Assembly: GCF_003952225.1 (NCBI RefSeq)
Contig: NZ_CP034437.1
Span: 1,283,501-1,347,500 of the forward strand
Length of the DNA: 64,000 nucleotides
Origin: Paenibacillus albus
GTDB lineage: Bacteria; Bacillota; Bacilli; Paenibacillales; Paenibacillaceae
Direction: 5' to 3'
In this document: positions 38,517 to 48,374 of the stretch, piece after piece
Layout of the letters: each line of letters starts with the position of its first letter
Numbering within the stretch: position 1 is the first letter of the stretch
Translations under genes and position numbers: made by a program
The notes under the pieces: generated by a model
Seen by the model: the letters and a program-made list of their open reading frames with translations, nothing else
Told to the model about the DNA's origin: nothing
The model's database searches: none

Positions 38517-38546
38517 GGGCGCTCTGGCTTACCAGAGCGCCCTTTT
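38517..38546 (+). terminator. Terminator of the importer operon
   Basis: GGGCGCTCTGG and CCAGAGCGCCC form a perfect stem with a 4-base loop; TTTT follows. Confidence 0.88.
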
Positions 38547-38588
38547 CATGTCATTATCTTTTGCTTGTCTATTCACCTCATTCCAAAA

Positions 38589-38603
38589 TGAAAGCGCTGT
38601 ACA
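38589..38603 (+). promoter_or_regulatory. cre-like sequence before the GH27 gene
   Basis: TGAAAGCGCTGTACA resembles a cre site (TGAAAGCGCTAACA) with one base too many before the last CA. It lies 25 bases before the GH27 start. It may bind CcpA weakly. Confidence 0.35.
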
Positions 38604-38627
38604 GGTGCTTGCGAAGGAGATGTTGAT

Positions 38628-41600
38628 ATGCAATTGAAACGGAAAAGAATCGGACTCATGGTGCTGCTGGCTGCGCTTGTCTTTGCCCAATTCGGTTTGA
38701 TCCCGCCAAGGGATGTCGCCAAGGCGGCGGATAACGGTTTGGCGCAGAAGCCATATATGGGCTGGAGCAGCTACAGCTTGCAGGTATATGACGGTCCGGG
38801 AGGCAACTGGACGTCGGCAGCCAAGCTTAAGCAGCAATCCGACGCGATGCACGAGAAGCTGCAGTCTCATGGTTACGAGTACATAAATATTGACGCTGGC
38901 TGGAATGGCGGAATGGATGACTATGGCAGACCCATTCCGAGCACGACGTTGTATCCGGACGGGTTTCAGGATGTCATCGACTATGTCCATCACAACGGAC
39001 AGAAGATCGGTATTTACATGATACCGGGCCTTTCCCGGGAGGCCTATAACGCGGATCTGCCGATCTACGGCGCGCCAGGCTGCAGCATGAAGGATATTGC
39101 CGCGCAGCCGCTGCGCCAATCGGATTATTGGAATTTCGGTTACAAAATCGATTTCGAATCAGAGAGCTCTAAAGCATGCGCCCAGGCGTATATTGACTCG
39201 ATTGCCGATTTACTTGCTTCCTGGGGCATCGATTTCGTGAAATTCGATAGCGTAACGCCGGGCTCCGGGTACAATAACACCTCGATTGACGCGCGCGGCG
39301 ACGTTGAAGCTTGGTCCAAGGCGCTGGCGAAGCAGGATCACAAAATTTGGTTCGAGCTTTCATGGGCGCTTGACCATAACTACGCCGACTTCTGGAAGAA
39401 GCAAGCGAACGGCTGGCGTGTGGACTGGGATGTGGAGGCATACGACAGCAATGTCGGGATGACGCAATGGGCGAACATTGCCCGGCTGTTCCCGGACGCG
39501 GCGCTTTGGTGGCGCGACGCGGGACCGGGCGGCTGGAACGACTTCGATTCGCTCAATGTCGGCAATGGCTCGATGGACGGCTTGACGAAGGACGAGCGGC
39601 AGAGCGCGATGACGCTGTGGGCCATGTCCTCCGCGCAATTGTATACGGGCGATGATTTGACCAAGCTGGATAGCTACGGCTTGTCCTTGCTTACCAATGA
39701 CGAGGTCATTGCGGTCAATCAGGCTGGCCATCCGGCGCATCCGGTGTCCACGCTGACAACGAGTCAAGTGTGGTACGCCAATAACGGCGATGGCACGTAC
39801 ACGGTGGCTTTATTCAATCTCGGCTCCAGGGAGACGAATGTTTCCGTGAACTGGAGCGACATTGGCTTAAGCGGCGGCGCAGCGGTTCGCGATCTGTGGA
39901 GCCATAAGGATTTGGGAGCATTCGCTTCGGGCTATACGGCAGCGGAGCTTCAGCCGCATGCTTCGAGGCTGTTCAAAGTGAAAGCGACAGGCGGCGTCTC
40001 GAGCGTGAACGATGACGACACCGGGATGAAATATGTAGGAGAGTGGCAGCGCAACGGCGGCAAGGAAGTAGCGCCGAGCTCGCAGGATCTCGAAGTTGGC
40101 ATCAGCGACTCTTCCGTTTCCTCTTCCGCTTCGGTTCAGACGGCGAACGAGGAAGACGGTGACAATGGAGAGAGTGATGCACCAGGGAGTGATGCGCCGC
40201 AAGCAGCCGCTCTCGAGGCTCCAACCAGTCACTATGTTTATATTAACGACGACAATGCCGACATTGCGTATTCGGAAGGCTGGCAGTCCAATTCAGGCCG
40301 TAGCTTCGGCGATTACAAGGGCGATGTCCATTATGCGCAAGCGGATGCTGCACAGCTGACGTATACGTTTGACGGAACAGGGATCGACTTCATAACGGAG
40401 ACGGACAGCTCGCAAGGCAGCATCGATTTCTACTTGGATGATGCATTCGACAGAACGGTAGACACCTCCGGTTCCGGCACGAGAAGCGCTCAACAGGCTG
40501 TTTACAGTATTGCGGACCTGCCTAGCGGCGAGCATACCCTTAAGGCGGTTAAACATTCGAACGCCTCCGGCGACTATATGCTGGTCGATGCGCTTAAAGT
40601 GACTAACGATACGCTTATCGACTCGGCTAGCGCCGTATTCAATAACGGCAATCCTTCGGATGCCGAGACGACGCTCCTCTTCGGCGCGGGCTCACTGACA
40701 GGCATTCGTAACGGCGATACGGCACTCCAGGCGGGAGACGACTACACCGTATCCGGAAGCACGGTTACGATCAAACAAGCTTACTTGGCTCAGCTGCCGG
40801 AGGGCCGGACGAACTTGACGTTCGATTTTGCAGGGGGAGATAGTCAAGCCTTCGCAATTACAGTTCTCGGCCAGGTTGTTCAGAATAGCCGTATTACTCC
40901 GACTGAGGCTAGCTTCAACCTAAAGGTGACCGCGCAAGCGGATGTGGCTACAACGTTGACCTTGAACGGCAATACACTGGACAGCATTGCGAATAATGAC
41001 GATCTGCTCGTGAAAGACAGCGACTATACGGTAAGCGGAAACGTAGTGACGATCAAGAAAACGTATTTGGCAAGCCAACCTGTCGGTGATATCAATCTGA
41101 CATTCAATTTCAGCGCTGGATCACCCCAGTCGTTGAAGATAACGGTAGCTGATTCGACTTCCGAAGGCCGGTATATCACCCTTAATAACGATGACCCGGC
41201 TATACATTATGACGGCTCTTGGTCCCGAAGCACCGGCAGAGGGATAGGCGATTATATGGACGATGTTCAATACAGCGAACGCAACGGAGATTCGTTCCAG
41301 TACACCTTCCGGGGTACAGGCGTGCAATACATTACGGAGAAGGACAGCTCTCAGGGCGAAGTTGACATCTACATCGACGGCGAGTTTAAGCAGACGGTTG
41401 ATACGCATAGCGGAAGCCGACTTGCGAAGCAGACGGTATACGAGATCACCGGGCTGCCCAACGGCCAGCATACGATTAAGGCCGTGAAGAAGTCCGGCAG
41501 CTTCATGCTGCTCGATATGCTGAAGGTGCGGATTCCGGATTTGATCGATCCATCCGCGGCTCTGTTTGACCGCAATCCCTCCGAGCAGGCAGATCTAACC

Positions 41601-43412
41601 GTGAACCTGCTTGAGAATGCAGGGAACTTCAGCGGGATATCTAACGGGGCAGCGGCGCTTGCGAAAGGTAAAGATTACACCTTTAGCGGTACCGCAGTTA
41701 CGATAAAGAAGAGTTACCTTGCATCGCTTGCGGCGGGAACCGTGAAGCTGACATTCGGTTTTGAAGGCGACTTCCAGCAGGATATTCACGCGACGGCGAA
41801 TAACGGCGACTACGTGACGTATACGTTTAAAGGCACAGGTATGGAGCTGCTCGCGCCAAAGGGGCCGGCTCAAGGCGAGATGGATATCTATGTCGATGGC
41901 ACTTTGAAGGCGACAGCGGATGCATTCAGCGAAGAACGGTCCGTCCAGCAGCGCTTGTACGGCATTAATGGTCTTGCAGGGGGCAGGCATACGGTTAAGG
42001 TCGTTAAGAAATCGGGCGATCTGATGCTGGTTGACCGGTTGAATTATACGGTGCCGGCTTCTTCCGTGGCGGTGCCGCCCGTTTCAACGGGGCCGACTGC
42101 TCCTGTAGGATCAGGCAGCACGGAGGTCATTAACGGCAATGCTAGCGTTGGCGGAGCGGATGGCGGTATTCAGCTTGCCATTACGCGGACGACGCAGGCT
42201 GACGGTACGAAGCAGGATCAGGTGACCTTCGGAGCCGAAGAGGCGAAGCGTGCAGCGGAGAAGCTTAAGGCTGCCGGGGATCGCGCCGCTACGATTGTCA
42301 TAGCGGATGAGAAAGGCGAAGTTTCGGAAACGAATGTCACCATTCCGGAAGCATCGAAGCAGGTCATGGCTGAAGGAGATCTCGATTTAGGCATCGATAC
42401 AGCTAGCGCAGGTATCTTGATCCCGAATGCTTCTTTGCAGAGCTATGATGATGAAGCTGTGTTCAAGTTCGTTCCCGTGAAGGACGCTGTGAAGCAGGGA
42501 CAAATCGAGGAAAGAGCAAACAAGGCCGCAGTCGTTGCGGTCGCAGTCGGCGGCAGCGAAGTATCCGTGATCGGTCAGCCAGTAGCGATCGAGACGAATT
42601 TCCAAGGCCGGACAGTAGAGGTTACTCTCCCGGTTGATGCGGCTCTTATTGAGGGGCTAGAACCCGAGCAGCTTGGGGTGTATGTTGAGCACAGCGACGG
42701 TACGACAGAATATAAGCAAGGCGTTATTGTGGAATGGCACGGCGGCAAAGGATTGCAGTTTACGATCAATAAATTCAGCACGTTTGCGATCGTTAAACAT
42801 GAAGCTAGCCATCATACCGCTTATATGAAAGGGTTCGATGGCGGGCTGTTTAAGCCGGGCAGCGCGCTGACTCGTGCCGAGATGGCGGTGATTCTATCGC
42901 GCGTTGTTACTGGCGAAGGGACGGCAGCCGAAATCCGCTTCAATGATGTGCTGCCAGGGCACTGGGCTGCGGGAGCAATTGCCAAAGTGACGAAGCTTGG
43001 ATTCATGCGCGGCTTTGTAGACGGCACGTTCAAGCCGGATAAGCCGATTACGCGCGCCGAAATGGCAGCTCTCGTATCCGCGCTGATGACAGGTGAAACG
43101 AAGCATGGAAAAGGCTTCGCGGATATCGCGGGCAGCTGGGCAGAGCAGGCAATCTTGAACGTACAAGGCGCAGGCGTTATGAACGGTTATGAGGACGGCA
43201 CATTCCGTCCGGACAAAGCGCTGACGCGTGCCGAGGCGGCTGCCATCATCAATCGCGCGCTTGGCCTCGGTCCTCTCTACGGCGAGGTAAAGCTGCCTTG
43301 GAAGGATGTGCCGAGCACCTATTGGGCTTATGGAGACATTGCTGAAGCATCGCTTGACCATGCCTATGAGGCAAGGGCAGAAGGCGGCGAAATGTTGAGA
43401 TCGACACCATAA
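38628..43412 (+). CDS. Cell-surface GH27 glycosidase with sugar-binding, X2 and SLH modules
   Basis: A 1594-residue secreted enzyme. Signal peptide: residues 1 to about 33 (cleavage near AKAA). GH27 domain: about 37-450, with substrate motif PYMGWSSYS, likely nucleophile Asp207 in FVKFDSV, likely acid/base Asp268 in WRVDWDV, and GGWNDFDSL. The family holds alpha-galactosidases and beta-L-arabinopyranosidases. Three similar sugar-binding-like modules follow (about 534-661, 846-967, 1057-1142), alternating with X2-type Ig modules (about 662-745, 753-845, 970-1055). The third binding module lacks its first 50 residues. Three SLH repeats (about 1395-1555) tie the enzyme to cell-wall polymer. It would trim glycans outside the cell for the importer upstream. 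AAGGAG precedes the ATG at 38628. Confidence 0.92.
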   Translation: MQLKRKRIGLMVLLAALVFAQFGLIPPRDVAKAADNGLAQKPYMGWSSYSLQVYDGPGGNWTSAAKLKQQSDAMHEKLQSHGYEYINIDAGWNGGMDDYGRPIPSTTLYPDGFQDVIDYVHHNGQKIGIYMIPGLSREAYNADLPIYGAPGCSMKDIAAQPLRQSDYWNFGYKIDFESESSKACAQAYIDSIADLLASWGIDFVKFDSVTPGSGYNNTSIDARGDVEAWSKALAKQDHKIWFELSWALDHNYADFWKKQANGWRVDWDVEAYDSNVGMTQWANIARLFPDAALWWRDAGPGGWNDFDSLNVGNGSMDGLTKDERQSAMTLWAMSSAQLYTGDDLTKLDSYGLSLLTNDEVIAVNQAGHPAHPVSTLTTSQVWYANNGDGTYTVALFNLGSRETNVSVNWSDIGLSGGAAVRDLWSHKDLGAFASGYTAAELQPHASRLFKVKATGGVSSVNDDDTGMKYVGEWQRNGGKEVAPSSQDLEVGISDSSVSSSASVQTANEEDGDNGESDAPGSDAPQAAALEAPTSHYVYINDDNADIAYSEGWQSNSGRSFGDYKGDVHYAQADAAQLTYTFDGTGIDFITETDSSQGSIDFYLDDAFDRTVDTSGSGTRSAQQAVYSIADLPSGEHTLKAVKHSNASGDYMLVDALKVTNDTLIDSASAVFNNGNPSDAETTLLFGAGSLTGIRNGDTALQAGDDYTVSGSTVTIKQAYLAQLPEGRTNLTFDFAGGDSQAFAITVLGQVVQNSRITPTEASFNLKVTAQADVATTLTLNGNTLDSIANNDDLLVKDSDYTVSGNVVTIKKTYLASQPVGDINLTFNFSAGSPQSLKITVADSTSEGRYITLNNDDPAIHYDGSWSRSTGRGIGDYMDDVQYSERNGDSFQYTFRGTGVQYITEKDSSQGEVDIYIDGEFKQTVDTHSGSRLAKQTVYEITGLPNGQHTIKAVKKSGSFMLLDMLKVRIPDLIDPSAALFDRNPSEQADLTVNLLENAGNFSGISNGAAALAKGKDYTFSGTAVTIKKSYLASLAAGTVKLTFGFEGDFQQDIHATANNGDYVTYTFKGTGMELLAPKGPAQGEMDIYVDGTLKATADAFSEERSVQQRLYGINGLAGGRHTVKVVKKSGDLMLVDRLNYTVPASSVAVPPVSTGPTAPVGSGSTEVINGNASVGGADGGIQLAITRTTQADGTKQDQVTFGAEEAKRAAEKLKAAGDRAATIVIADEKGEVSETNVTIPEASKQVMAEGDLDLGIDTASAGILIPNASLQSYDDEAVFKFVPVKDAVKQGQIEERANKAAVVAVAVGGSEVSVIGQPVAIETNFQGRTVEVTLPVDAALIEGLEPEQLGVYVEHSDGTTEYKQGVIVEWHGGKGLQFTINKFSTFAIVKHEASHHTAYMKGFDGGLFKPGSALTRAEMAVILSRVVTGEGTAAEIRFNDVLPGHWAAGAIAKVTKLGFMRGFVDGTFKPDKPITRAEMAALVSALMTGETKHGKGFADIAGSWAEQAILNVQGAGVMNGYEDGTFRPDKALTRAEAAAIINRALGLGPLYGEVKLPWKDVPSTYWAYGDIAEASLDHAYEARAEGGEMLRSTP

Positions 43413-43430
43413 GATTGATAGCAGGATTAC

Positions 43431-43463
43431 GGGCCCTTCCGAAGAATGATTCGGGAGGGTCCA
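43431..43463 (+). terminator. Hairpin after the GH27 gene
   Basis: GGGCCCTTCCGAA pairs with TTCGGGAGGGTCC (two G-U) but no T run follows. It may slow transcription or stabilise the message end, with readthrough into the esterase gene. Confidence 0.5.
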
Positions 43464-43487
43464 TTCATAAGAAGGGAAGTGAAACGT

Positions 43488-44624
43488 TTGCTGGATGCCA
43501 GACATATTGCGACGCGATCAGGCTTGCCGCGTCTCGCAGCCAAGCTGCTTCGCGGTGAAGCGGTCACGGTTGCCTATTTAGGCGGTTCGATTACGGAAGG
43601 GGCCGGTGCTTCCCGGCAAGACGAGACGAGCTGGCGGGCGTTAACCGGCCAGTACTTAGCACAGCGTTATCCCCATTCATCGTTTACCTTCATCAACGCG
43701 GGCGTTGGCGGTACGAACTCGACCTTTGGCGCACATCGGCTGCATTCGCATGTGCTGAGTCAGGGCGAGATCGATCTGCTGTTCGTGGAGTTTAGCGTCA
43801 ACGACGGCGAGGATCGGGAGGAGTCGATCCGAGGGATGGAGGGGATTGTACGGCAGTGCCGCCGCCAGTCTCCTTGGACGGAGCTATGCTTCGTATATAC
43901 GGCGGCAGACAAGAACCTGTCGGACACGCTGCCGTTTAATATCGCGGTACATGAAGAAGTAGCAGCTTATTACCAGATCGCATCGGTTAACTTGGCCGGA
44001 GGTGTTCAGGATCGGATTCATGCCGGCATGGTTACATGGGAAGCGCTGGCACCTGACCGGGTCCATCCGAATGACGAAGGGTATGCATTATATGCTTCCT
44101 ACTTGAAGGCTTTTCTGGAACAGGAGGTCCGTTTGTCTGGAGTGGGCGCTGCGGCTGAGCCGGATCCGTCGGAGCTGCGGCTTGCGCCTCCGTTGGACGA
44201 TCGGAATTATGAACATTCAATGATGGCTGATTGCGGTGCTGCTGTTGCTTCCAGTGGCTTTACACTGCAAGAGCTAGGCAAAGATGAGCCGCTCATGAAC
44301 TGGCGATATGGGTTGGCGCATCTCGCTGCGAAGGGTGAAGAGGGAGAACAGCTGTCTTTTGCCGTGGGGGGGCGCCGTGCGGGAGTCGTGCTGCTGCACG
44401 GACCGGACAGCGGCATCCTGGAATATTCGCTGGATCAAGGCCAGAGCTTCACCGTCGTTGACGTATTCGACGAGTGGTGCGTGCTCGCGTATCGTCCGAT
44501 ACTGGTGTTGTTCCCGTTTCAGTCGGAACGCGCCATACAACAGGTCGTTATCCGCTGCACCGGCAGCAAGGACGAGCGGAGCAAAGGAACCGGAATTCGG
44601 GTTCTGAAGCTAATGAGCTCTTGA
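43488..44624 (+). CDS. SGNH/GDSL-type hydrolase
   Basis: A 378-residue esterase-like protein of the SGNH group. Block I is GGSITEG (nucleophile Ser), block II VGGTNS, block III FSVND and block V DRVHPNDEGY with the Asp-His pair. The C-terminal 130 residues are beta-rich and might be a binding domain. It has no signal peptide and may remove acetyl groups from imported glycans. TTG at 43488 is chosen; an ATG at 43446 lies inside the hairpin described at 43431 and has no ribosome binding site. A strong terminator follows. Confidence 0.86.
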   Translation: MLDARHIATRSGLPRLAAKLLRGEAVTVAYLGGSITEGAGASRQDETSWRALTGQYLAQRYPHSSFTFINAGVGGTNSTFGAHRLHSHVLSQGEIDLLFVEFSVNDGEDREESIRGMEGIVRQCRRQSPWTELCFVYTAADKNLSDTLPFNIAVHEEVAAYYQIASVNLAGGVQDRIHAGMVTWEALAPDRVHPNDEGYALYASYLKAFLEQEVRLSGVGAAAEPDPSELRLAPPLDDRNYEHSMMADCGAAVASSGFTLQELGKDEPLMNWRYGLAHLAAKGEEGEQLSFAVGGRRAGVVLLHGPDSGILEYSLDQGQSFTVVDVFDEWCVLAYRPILVLFPFQSERAIQQVVIRCTGSKDERSKGTGIRVLKLMSS

Positions 44625-44630
44625 TGACAG

Positions 44631-44672
44631 CAAAGCCTCCTTTCCATGTGCAGGAAAGGAGGCTTTGTTTTG
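44631..44672 (+). terminator. Terminator of the esterase gene
   Basis: CAAAGCCTCCTTTCC and GGAAAGGAGGCTTTG form a 15-bp stem; TTTTG follows. The minus strand may also use it for the GH78-like gene. Confidence 0.9.
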
Positions 44673-44724
44673 CTATAGAAGAAGGGGCGTAGACATTCGG
44701 CATGCGAAGCCAGCCTCTATGAAG

Positions 44725-47100
44725 TTACTGCTCGCTCACTAGCTGCTTGCCGCTGTAGTTCTCTATTGTGACCGCATAGCCTTGCGGTACGATCAGCCGG
44801 TAGTGCAGCTCATCGCCTTCGACGCGCCAATCCAGCTCAATCGGGCCGTCCGGCGTCGGCTGTTTGCCGCTGCACCACTCAAGTCCCGTATCCATGAAGG
44901 CAATCGCGAGCGACCGCGCCTTCCGATCAACCGAAGCAATGCCGAGCCCATCCCTGTAAAGGCTGCGCACAACATGCGAAGCAAAGCCGTGATTGCAGCT
45001 CGCCGTCGTGCGATTATGCTCCCACAATGTGCCCGTGCGCTCAGCCATAACGCTGAAGAACGCTTCGATCTCCGCAAGCAGCTGCTTCGCAAGGCCAAGC
45101 TGCGACAGCAGCTCCATGCGCAAATAATAGCCGATGAACGCATTCGCCGGATGAATCCCGCTAATATCGGCGAGCAGTGGTTCGCCAGCACCGCGAATCG
45201 GGCTGAAATCATTCACGAGGCTCATGTACCAGTCATTCTGCTCTTGCGGGTCGGCGATACCGAAGAAAGCGGCGTAATATTGGCACACCTCAGTACGGTT
45301 ATCCGTTACCTCCAGCACGCCGCCCGCGTCCTCCATCGCTTGATCCACGTAGAACGAACCGTCATAAGACAGCTCTCGTATCATCTGTTTCACCATCGCG
45401 GCATCATCGTAATATGTTTCTTCGCCATATAGCCGTGCAGCAGCTTCAAGTGCCCCCGCATAGAGCATATTGCTAGGGAAATTAATGCCCTTTACAAAGT
45501 CATTCGCCTTCGACCATTCAATAAACACCCAGCTCTCGAGATTCTCGAGCAGACCGAATTCATTACGGAAGTCGTCAAAATATCGCAGAAGCGCTTCAAC
45601 CCGTGGCTGGAGCGAAGCAATAAGCTGTTCATCGCCGCCGCGCGCCGCAAACTCTTCCAACTGAATAATGAACCAGAGCGCCCAGTTCGGAATGAACGTG
45701 CCGTCATAGTGATCCGCAGGATAGCACATCGGCAGCATTCCTTCGGGAATATCCGCGAATCGTTCTGGCAGCAGGAAATTTTCGAAAAAGTTATGTTCGA
45801 GCACGTTGTCGCCGGTCAGATCTGCTTCGACCCGCGCGGCGAAGAAGCTGTCACACAGCCAGCCCGCGCGTTCGCGGGAAGGGCAGTCCGTGAAGTTGTC
45901 GACCGCATTCTGCCGGAATGATTCACGCGCCGCTTCGAAGATCGCGCCGAGCGAATCGCTAGAGCAGCTGAAGCCGGCTCGGTCCGCATCCGGATTGGCA
46001 TACTCCCGGATGGTGCAATTCATCATCGCAAAGCTGCCTTCTAGCGCCACGACCTTGAGATACTTCAGCGTGTACGGCTCGATGGTTTCGAAATCATAGG
46101 CTCCAGGCCTGCACTCCAAATAAATAACATTCGAGCATTCCAGGCGCAGATGATTCACATCGCCATCCGTCAGAATTTCATCGAAGGTTAGTGCAATTCG
46201 CGAATGCTCTTCGCACCGGAAAGTCATTCCGATAAATCCGGTACGGTTGCAGTCGAACTCAAATATCGCAGCGCCATGCTGCTCCAGGTGCAGCTCACGC
46301 GACAGTTTCTGCTCGTAATGCTCTTGCCAACTTGTCTGAAGCTGACCCAGTTCATCGGTCGGCAGCAGCTCTAGCTGATCGACAGGAAAGCCCTTCAAGA
46401 GCGGCCCGATATCGCTAATCGCTCGATCCCGCCAAGGCTCTACTGCTTCATCGCGCTGAGTAACCGCGCCTCGCGCAACGACAGCTGCAGGCATTGCCAG
46501 ACCAAACTCAGGCTTGCTCACGCCGCGAGGCAGAAGCCGCTTCTGTTCCGCAACGGCTGCATCAACTGCCGGAGCAGGAGCTGCCGTGCTGTTCACTCGC
46601 CATTGATGCACGCCCGGAGTCAGCCGGTACGCTTCCATGAATGGACGCTGGAAGCTATAGCGCTGCACCTTCTGGACGCGTTCCGGCAATACAAACGTCT
46701 CAAATCCGCCAGCTCCCGTAATTCCAGTCGCCGCAACAACAACGCCATCCACTAGGACTTCCGCCTGGACGAACGAAGGCTGATCCAGCGTATAGAAGCT
46801 GTTCACGTTGTAGCCGGCGACTTCAATGGCGACGATGCTCGGTCGTCCGGTTGCATATTCATCATTAACAAAGTTCCACTCATCGACACGGTAGTAGCCA
46901 TGCGGTCCCGCCGCTGGTCCATGTCCAACGAAGATCCCATTCACATACAAGCGATAACGCGCAGAGGCGGTAACTCGCACGAGGCAGCTCTCCGGCAGAT
47001 TGCCGCTAGCGTCCATAAGCTGTGCTCGGAAGCCGCCTGTAATATTCATAGCCGTCTCCAGGCCGGCTGGCCAGATTGGCTGTGCTTTAACAAACTTCAA
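44725..47100 (-). CDS. GH78-like alpha-L-rhamnosidase
   Basis: A 791-residue six-hairpin glycosidase resembling family 78. The N-terminal half has beta-sandwich features (RYRLYVNGIFVGHGP, typical of these enzymes). The catalytic barrel has DCPSRERAGWLCDS, a variant, one residue shorter, of the family motif DCPQRDERLGW that holds the general acid. There is no signal peptide, so it acts inside on imported oligosaccharides. It follows the LacI regulator gene by 22 bases on the same strand and is probably co-transcribed and repressed by it. Rhamnose is the likely leaving sugar, but the altered motif leaves some doubt. Confidence 0.83.
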   Translation of the reverse strand: MKFVKAQPIWPAGLETAMNITGGFRAQLMDASGNLPESCLVRVTASARYRLYVNGIFVGHGPAAGPHGYYRVDEWNFVNDEYATGRPSIVAIEVAGYNVNSFYTLDQPSFVQAEVLVDGVVVAATGITGAGGFETFVLPERVQKVQRYSFQRPFMEAYRLTPGVHQWRVNSTAAPAPAVDAAVAEQKRLLPRGVSKPEFGLAMPAAVVARGAVTQRDEAVEPWRDRAISDIGPLLKGFPVDQLELLPTDELGQLQTSWQEHYEQKLSRELHLEQHGAAIFEFDCNRTGFIGMTFRCEEHSRIALTFDEILTDGDVNHLRLECSNVIYLECRPGAYDFETIEPYTLKYLKVVALEGSFAMMNCTIREYANPDADRAGFSCSSDSLGAIFEAARESFRQNAVDNFTDCPSRERAGWLCDSFFAARVEADLTGDNVLEHNFFENFLLPERFADIPEGMLPMCYPADHYDGTFIPNWALWFIIQLEEFAARGGDEQLIASLQPRVEALLRYFDDFRNEFGLLENLESWVFIEWSKANDFVKGINFPSNMLYAGALEAAARLYGEETYYDDAAMVKQMIRELSYDGSFYVDQAMEDAGGVLEVTDNRTEVCQYYAAFFGIADPQEQNDWYMSLVNDFSPIRGAGEPLLADISGIHPANAFIGYYLRMELLSQLGLAKQLLAEIEAFFSVMAERTGTLWEHNRTTASCNHGFASHVVRSLYRDGLGIASVDRKARSLAIAFMDTGLEWCSGKQPTPDGPIELDWRVEGDELHYRLIVPQGYAVTIENYSGKQLVSEQ

Positions 47101-47122
47101 TTCTAGATCCCTCCATCTAACT

Positions 47123-48178
47123 CTATATACTCGGCCTAGCGACGCCGCAGCTGGCGCGGATTATCAGCTCCGACGGAATGACGATATTTTGCGCGCCGCG
47201 GTCCTTCTTGCGGGTGAGCAGCTTGTGAAGCAGCTTCGCGCCTTCCTTGCCGATCTCGTACAGATCCGTCGTCACCGATGTAATGCCGTACTTCTCCGCC
47301 AGCTCGGAATTCTCGAAGCTGATGAGCGCGATATCGCCCGGAATGGACAAGCCCTGCTCGCGGGCATATTCAATGACACCGACACCTTGAATATCGCGTC
47401 CGGAGACGATCGCCGTCGGCGGCTCCTTAAGTGCCATGAATGCAGCTGCTGCGCTATAACCGCTTCGTTCCTTCTCATCGCCAATGAACACATAGTCTTC
47501 CCGGTAGCGGATGCCCGCCTCTTCAAGCGCATCGCGATACCCCTCCAGCCGGTCCTCGCAGACGAGAAACTCGAGCGGCCCCGGACTGATGAAGGCAATA
47601 CGAGTATGCCCAAGCTGAAGCATATGCTGCGTATTACGGAAAGCGATATCATAATTGTCCACGTCAACGGAATTGACTTGATTCTTCAGCCCGTTGCTGC
47701 CAATGATGACGACGGGAAAATGATGCTCGGACAACTCTTCAATAATCGACGAGTCATGATTCGGCAAACAGATGAGGAGGCCATCCATAGCCCGCTCGCG
47801 CATAAGCTTGATCAGCTTAGGGGTCTTAGCTTTATGTCCGATATTGTCCCAGGAAATAAGCAGGTTGTAGTCTTTCTGGTCGAGCACCTCGCCGATGCCT
47901 TGAAGAAGATGAGAGAAGACGCTGTTGCCAGCGAAGGAGAAGAAGTTGGAAGCGGGATGGGGCGTGAATAAGCAAATATTGTTCGTCTTGCGAGTGACAA
48001 GCCCGCGGGCGGCAGAGTTCGGCTGATAGTTCAGCCGTTTGATCACTTCAAATATGCGATCCTTCGTTTCCTGCGCGACGGGGGCCGTCCCGTTGAAGGC
48101 GAAAGAAACGGTTGAGATCGATACGCCGGCTTCCCGCGCAATATCTTTAATCGTGACGCTGCGGCCAACTTTGTTCAT
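47123..48178 (-). CDS. LacI-family transcription repressor
   Basis: A 351-residue regulator. The N-terminal helix-turn-helix is VTIKDIAREAGVSISTVSFAF, with a hinge helix following; the rest is a periplasmic-binding-protein-like sensor (residues 60-350). ATG at 48178 follows AGAGGG by eight bases. Two copies of a CG-centred palindrome typical of LacI operators lie upstream, so autoregulation is likely. It presumably controls the GH78-like gene downstream, with a rhamnose-containing sugar as inducer. Confidence 0.93.
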   Translation of the reverse strand: MNKVGRSVTIKDIAREAGVSISTVSFAFNGTAPVAQETKDRIFEVIKRLNYQPNSAARGLVTRKTNNICLFTPHPASNFFSFAGNSVFSHLLQGIGEVLDQKDYNLLISWDNIGHKAKTPKLIKLMRERAMDGLLICLPNHDSSIIEELSEHHFPVVIIGSNGLKNQVNSVDVDNYDIAFRNTQHMLQLGHTRIAFISPGPLEFLVCEDRLEGYRDALEEAGIRYREDYVFIGDEKERSGYSAAAAFMALKEPPTAIVSGRDIQGVGVIEYAREQGLSIPGDIALISFENSELAEKYGITSVTTDLYEIGKEGAKLLHKLLTRKKDRGAQNIVIPSELIIRASCGVARPSI

Positions 48179-48193
48179 CGCACGCACCCTCTA

Positions 48194-48203
48194 AAAACGT
48201 TTT
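48194..48203. promoter_or_regulatory. LacI-type operator 1
   Basis: AAAACGTTTT, palindromic with central CG as in LacI-family operators, 16 bases before the regulator start. It is followed by ATATCGT, shared in near-identical form with operator 2. Confidence 0.6.
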
Positions 48204-48271
48204 ATATCGTAAACGTAGCACGACTTCCATTTTCCGTCAATTACCCGAGCGCAATCACGCGAAATTTAATA

Positions 48272-48281
48272 AAAACGTTTT
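48272..48281. promoter_or_regulatory. LacI-type operator 2
   Basis: A second AAAACGTTTT, 78 bases from the first centre to centre, followed by GTATCGT. The pair could allow DNA looping and could also affect the divergent gene at 48375. Confidence 0.6.
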
Positions 48282-48374
48282 GTATCGTGGACAGTCCATG
48301 CTCTTATCAGTTCGCCGCTGTCAGGGTATACTCGAATGGAATCCATGACATGACAGCTGAAGGAGGTTTCTGCC

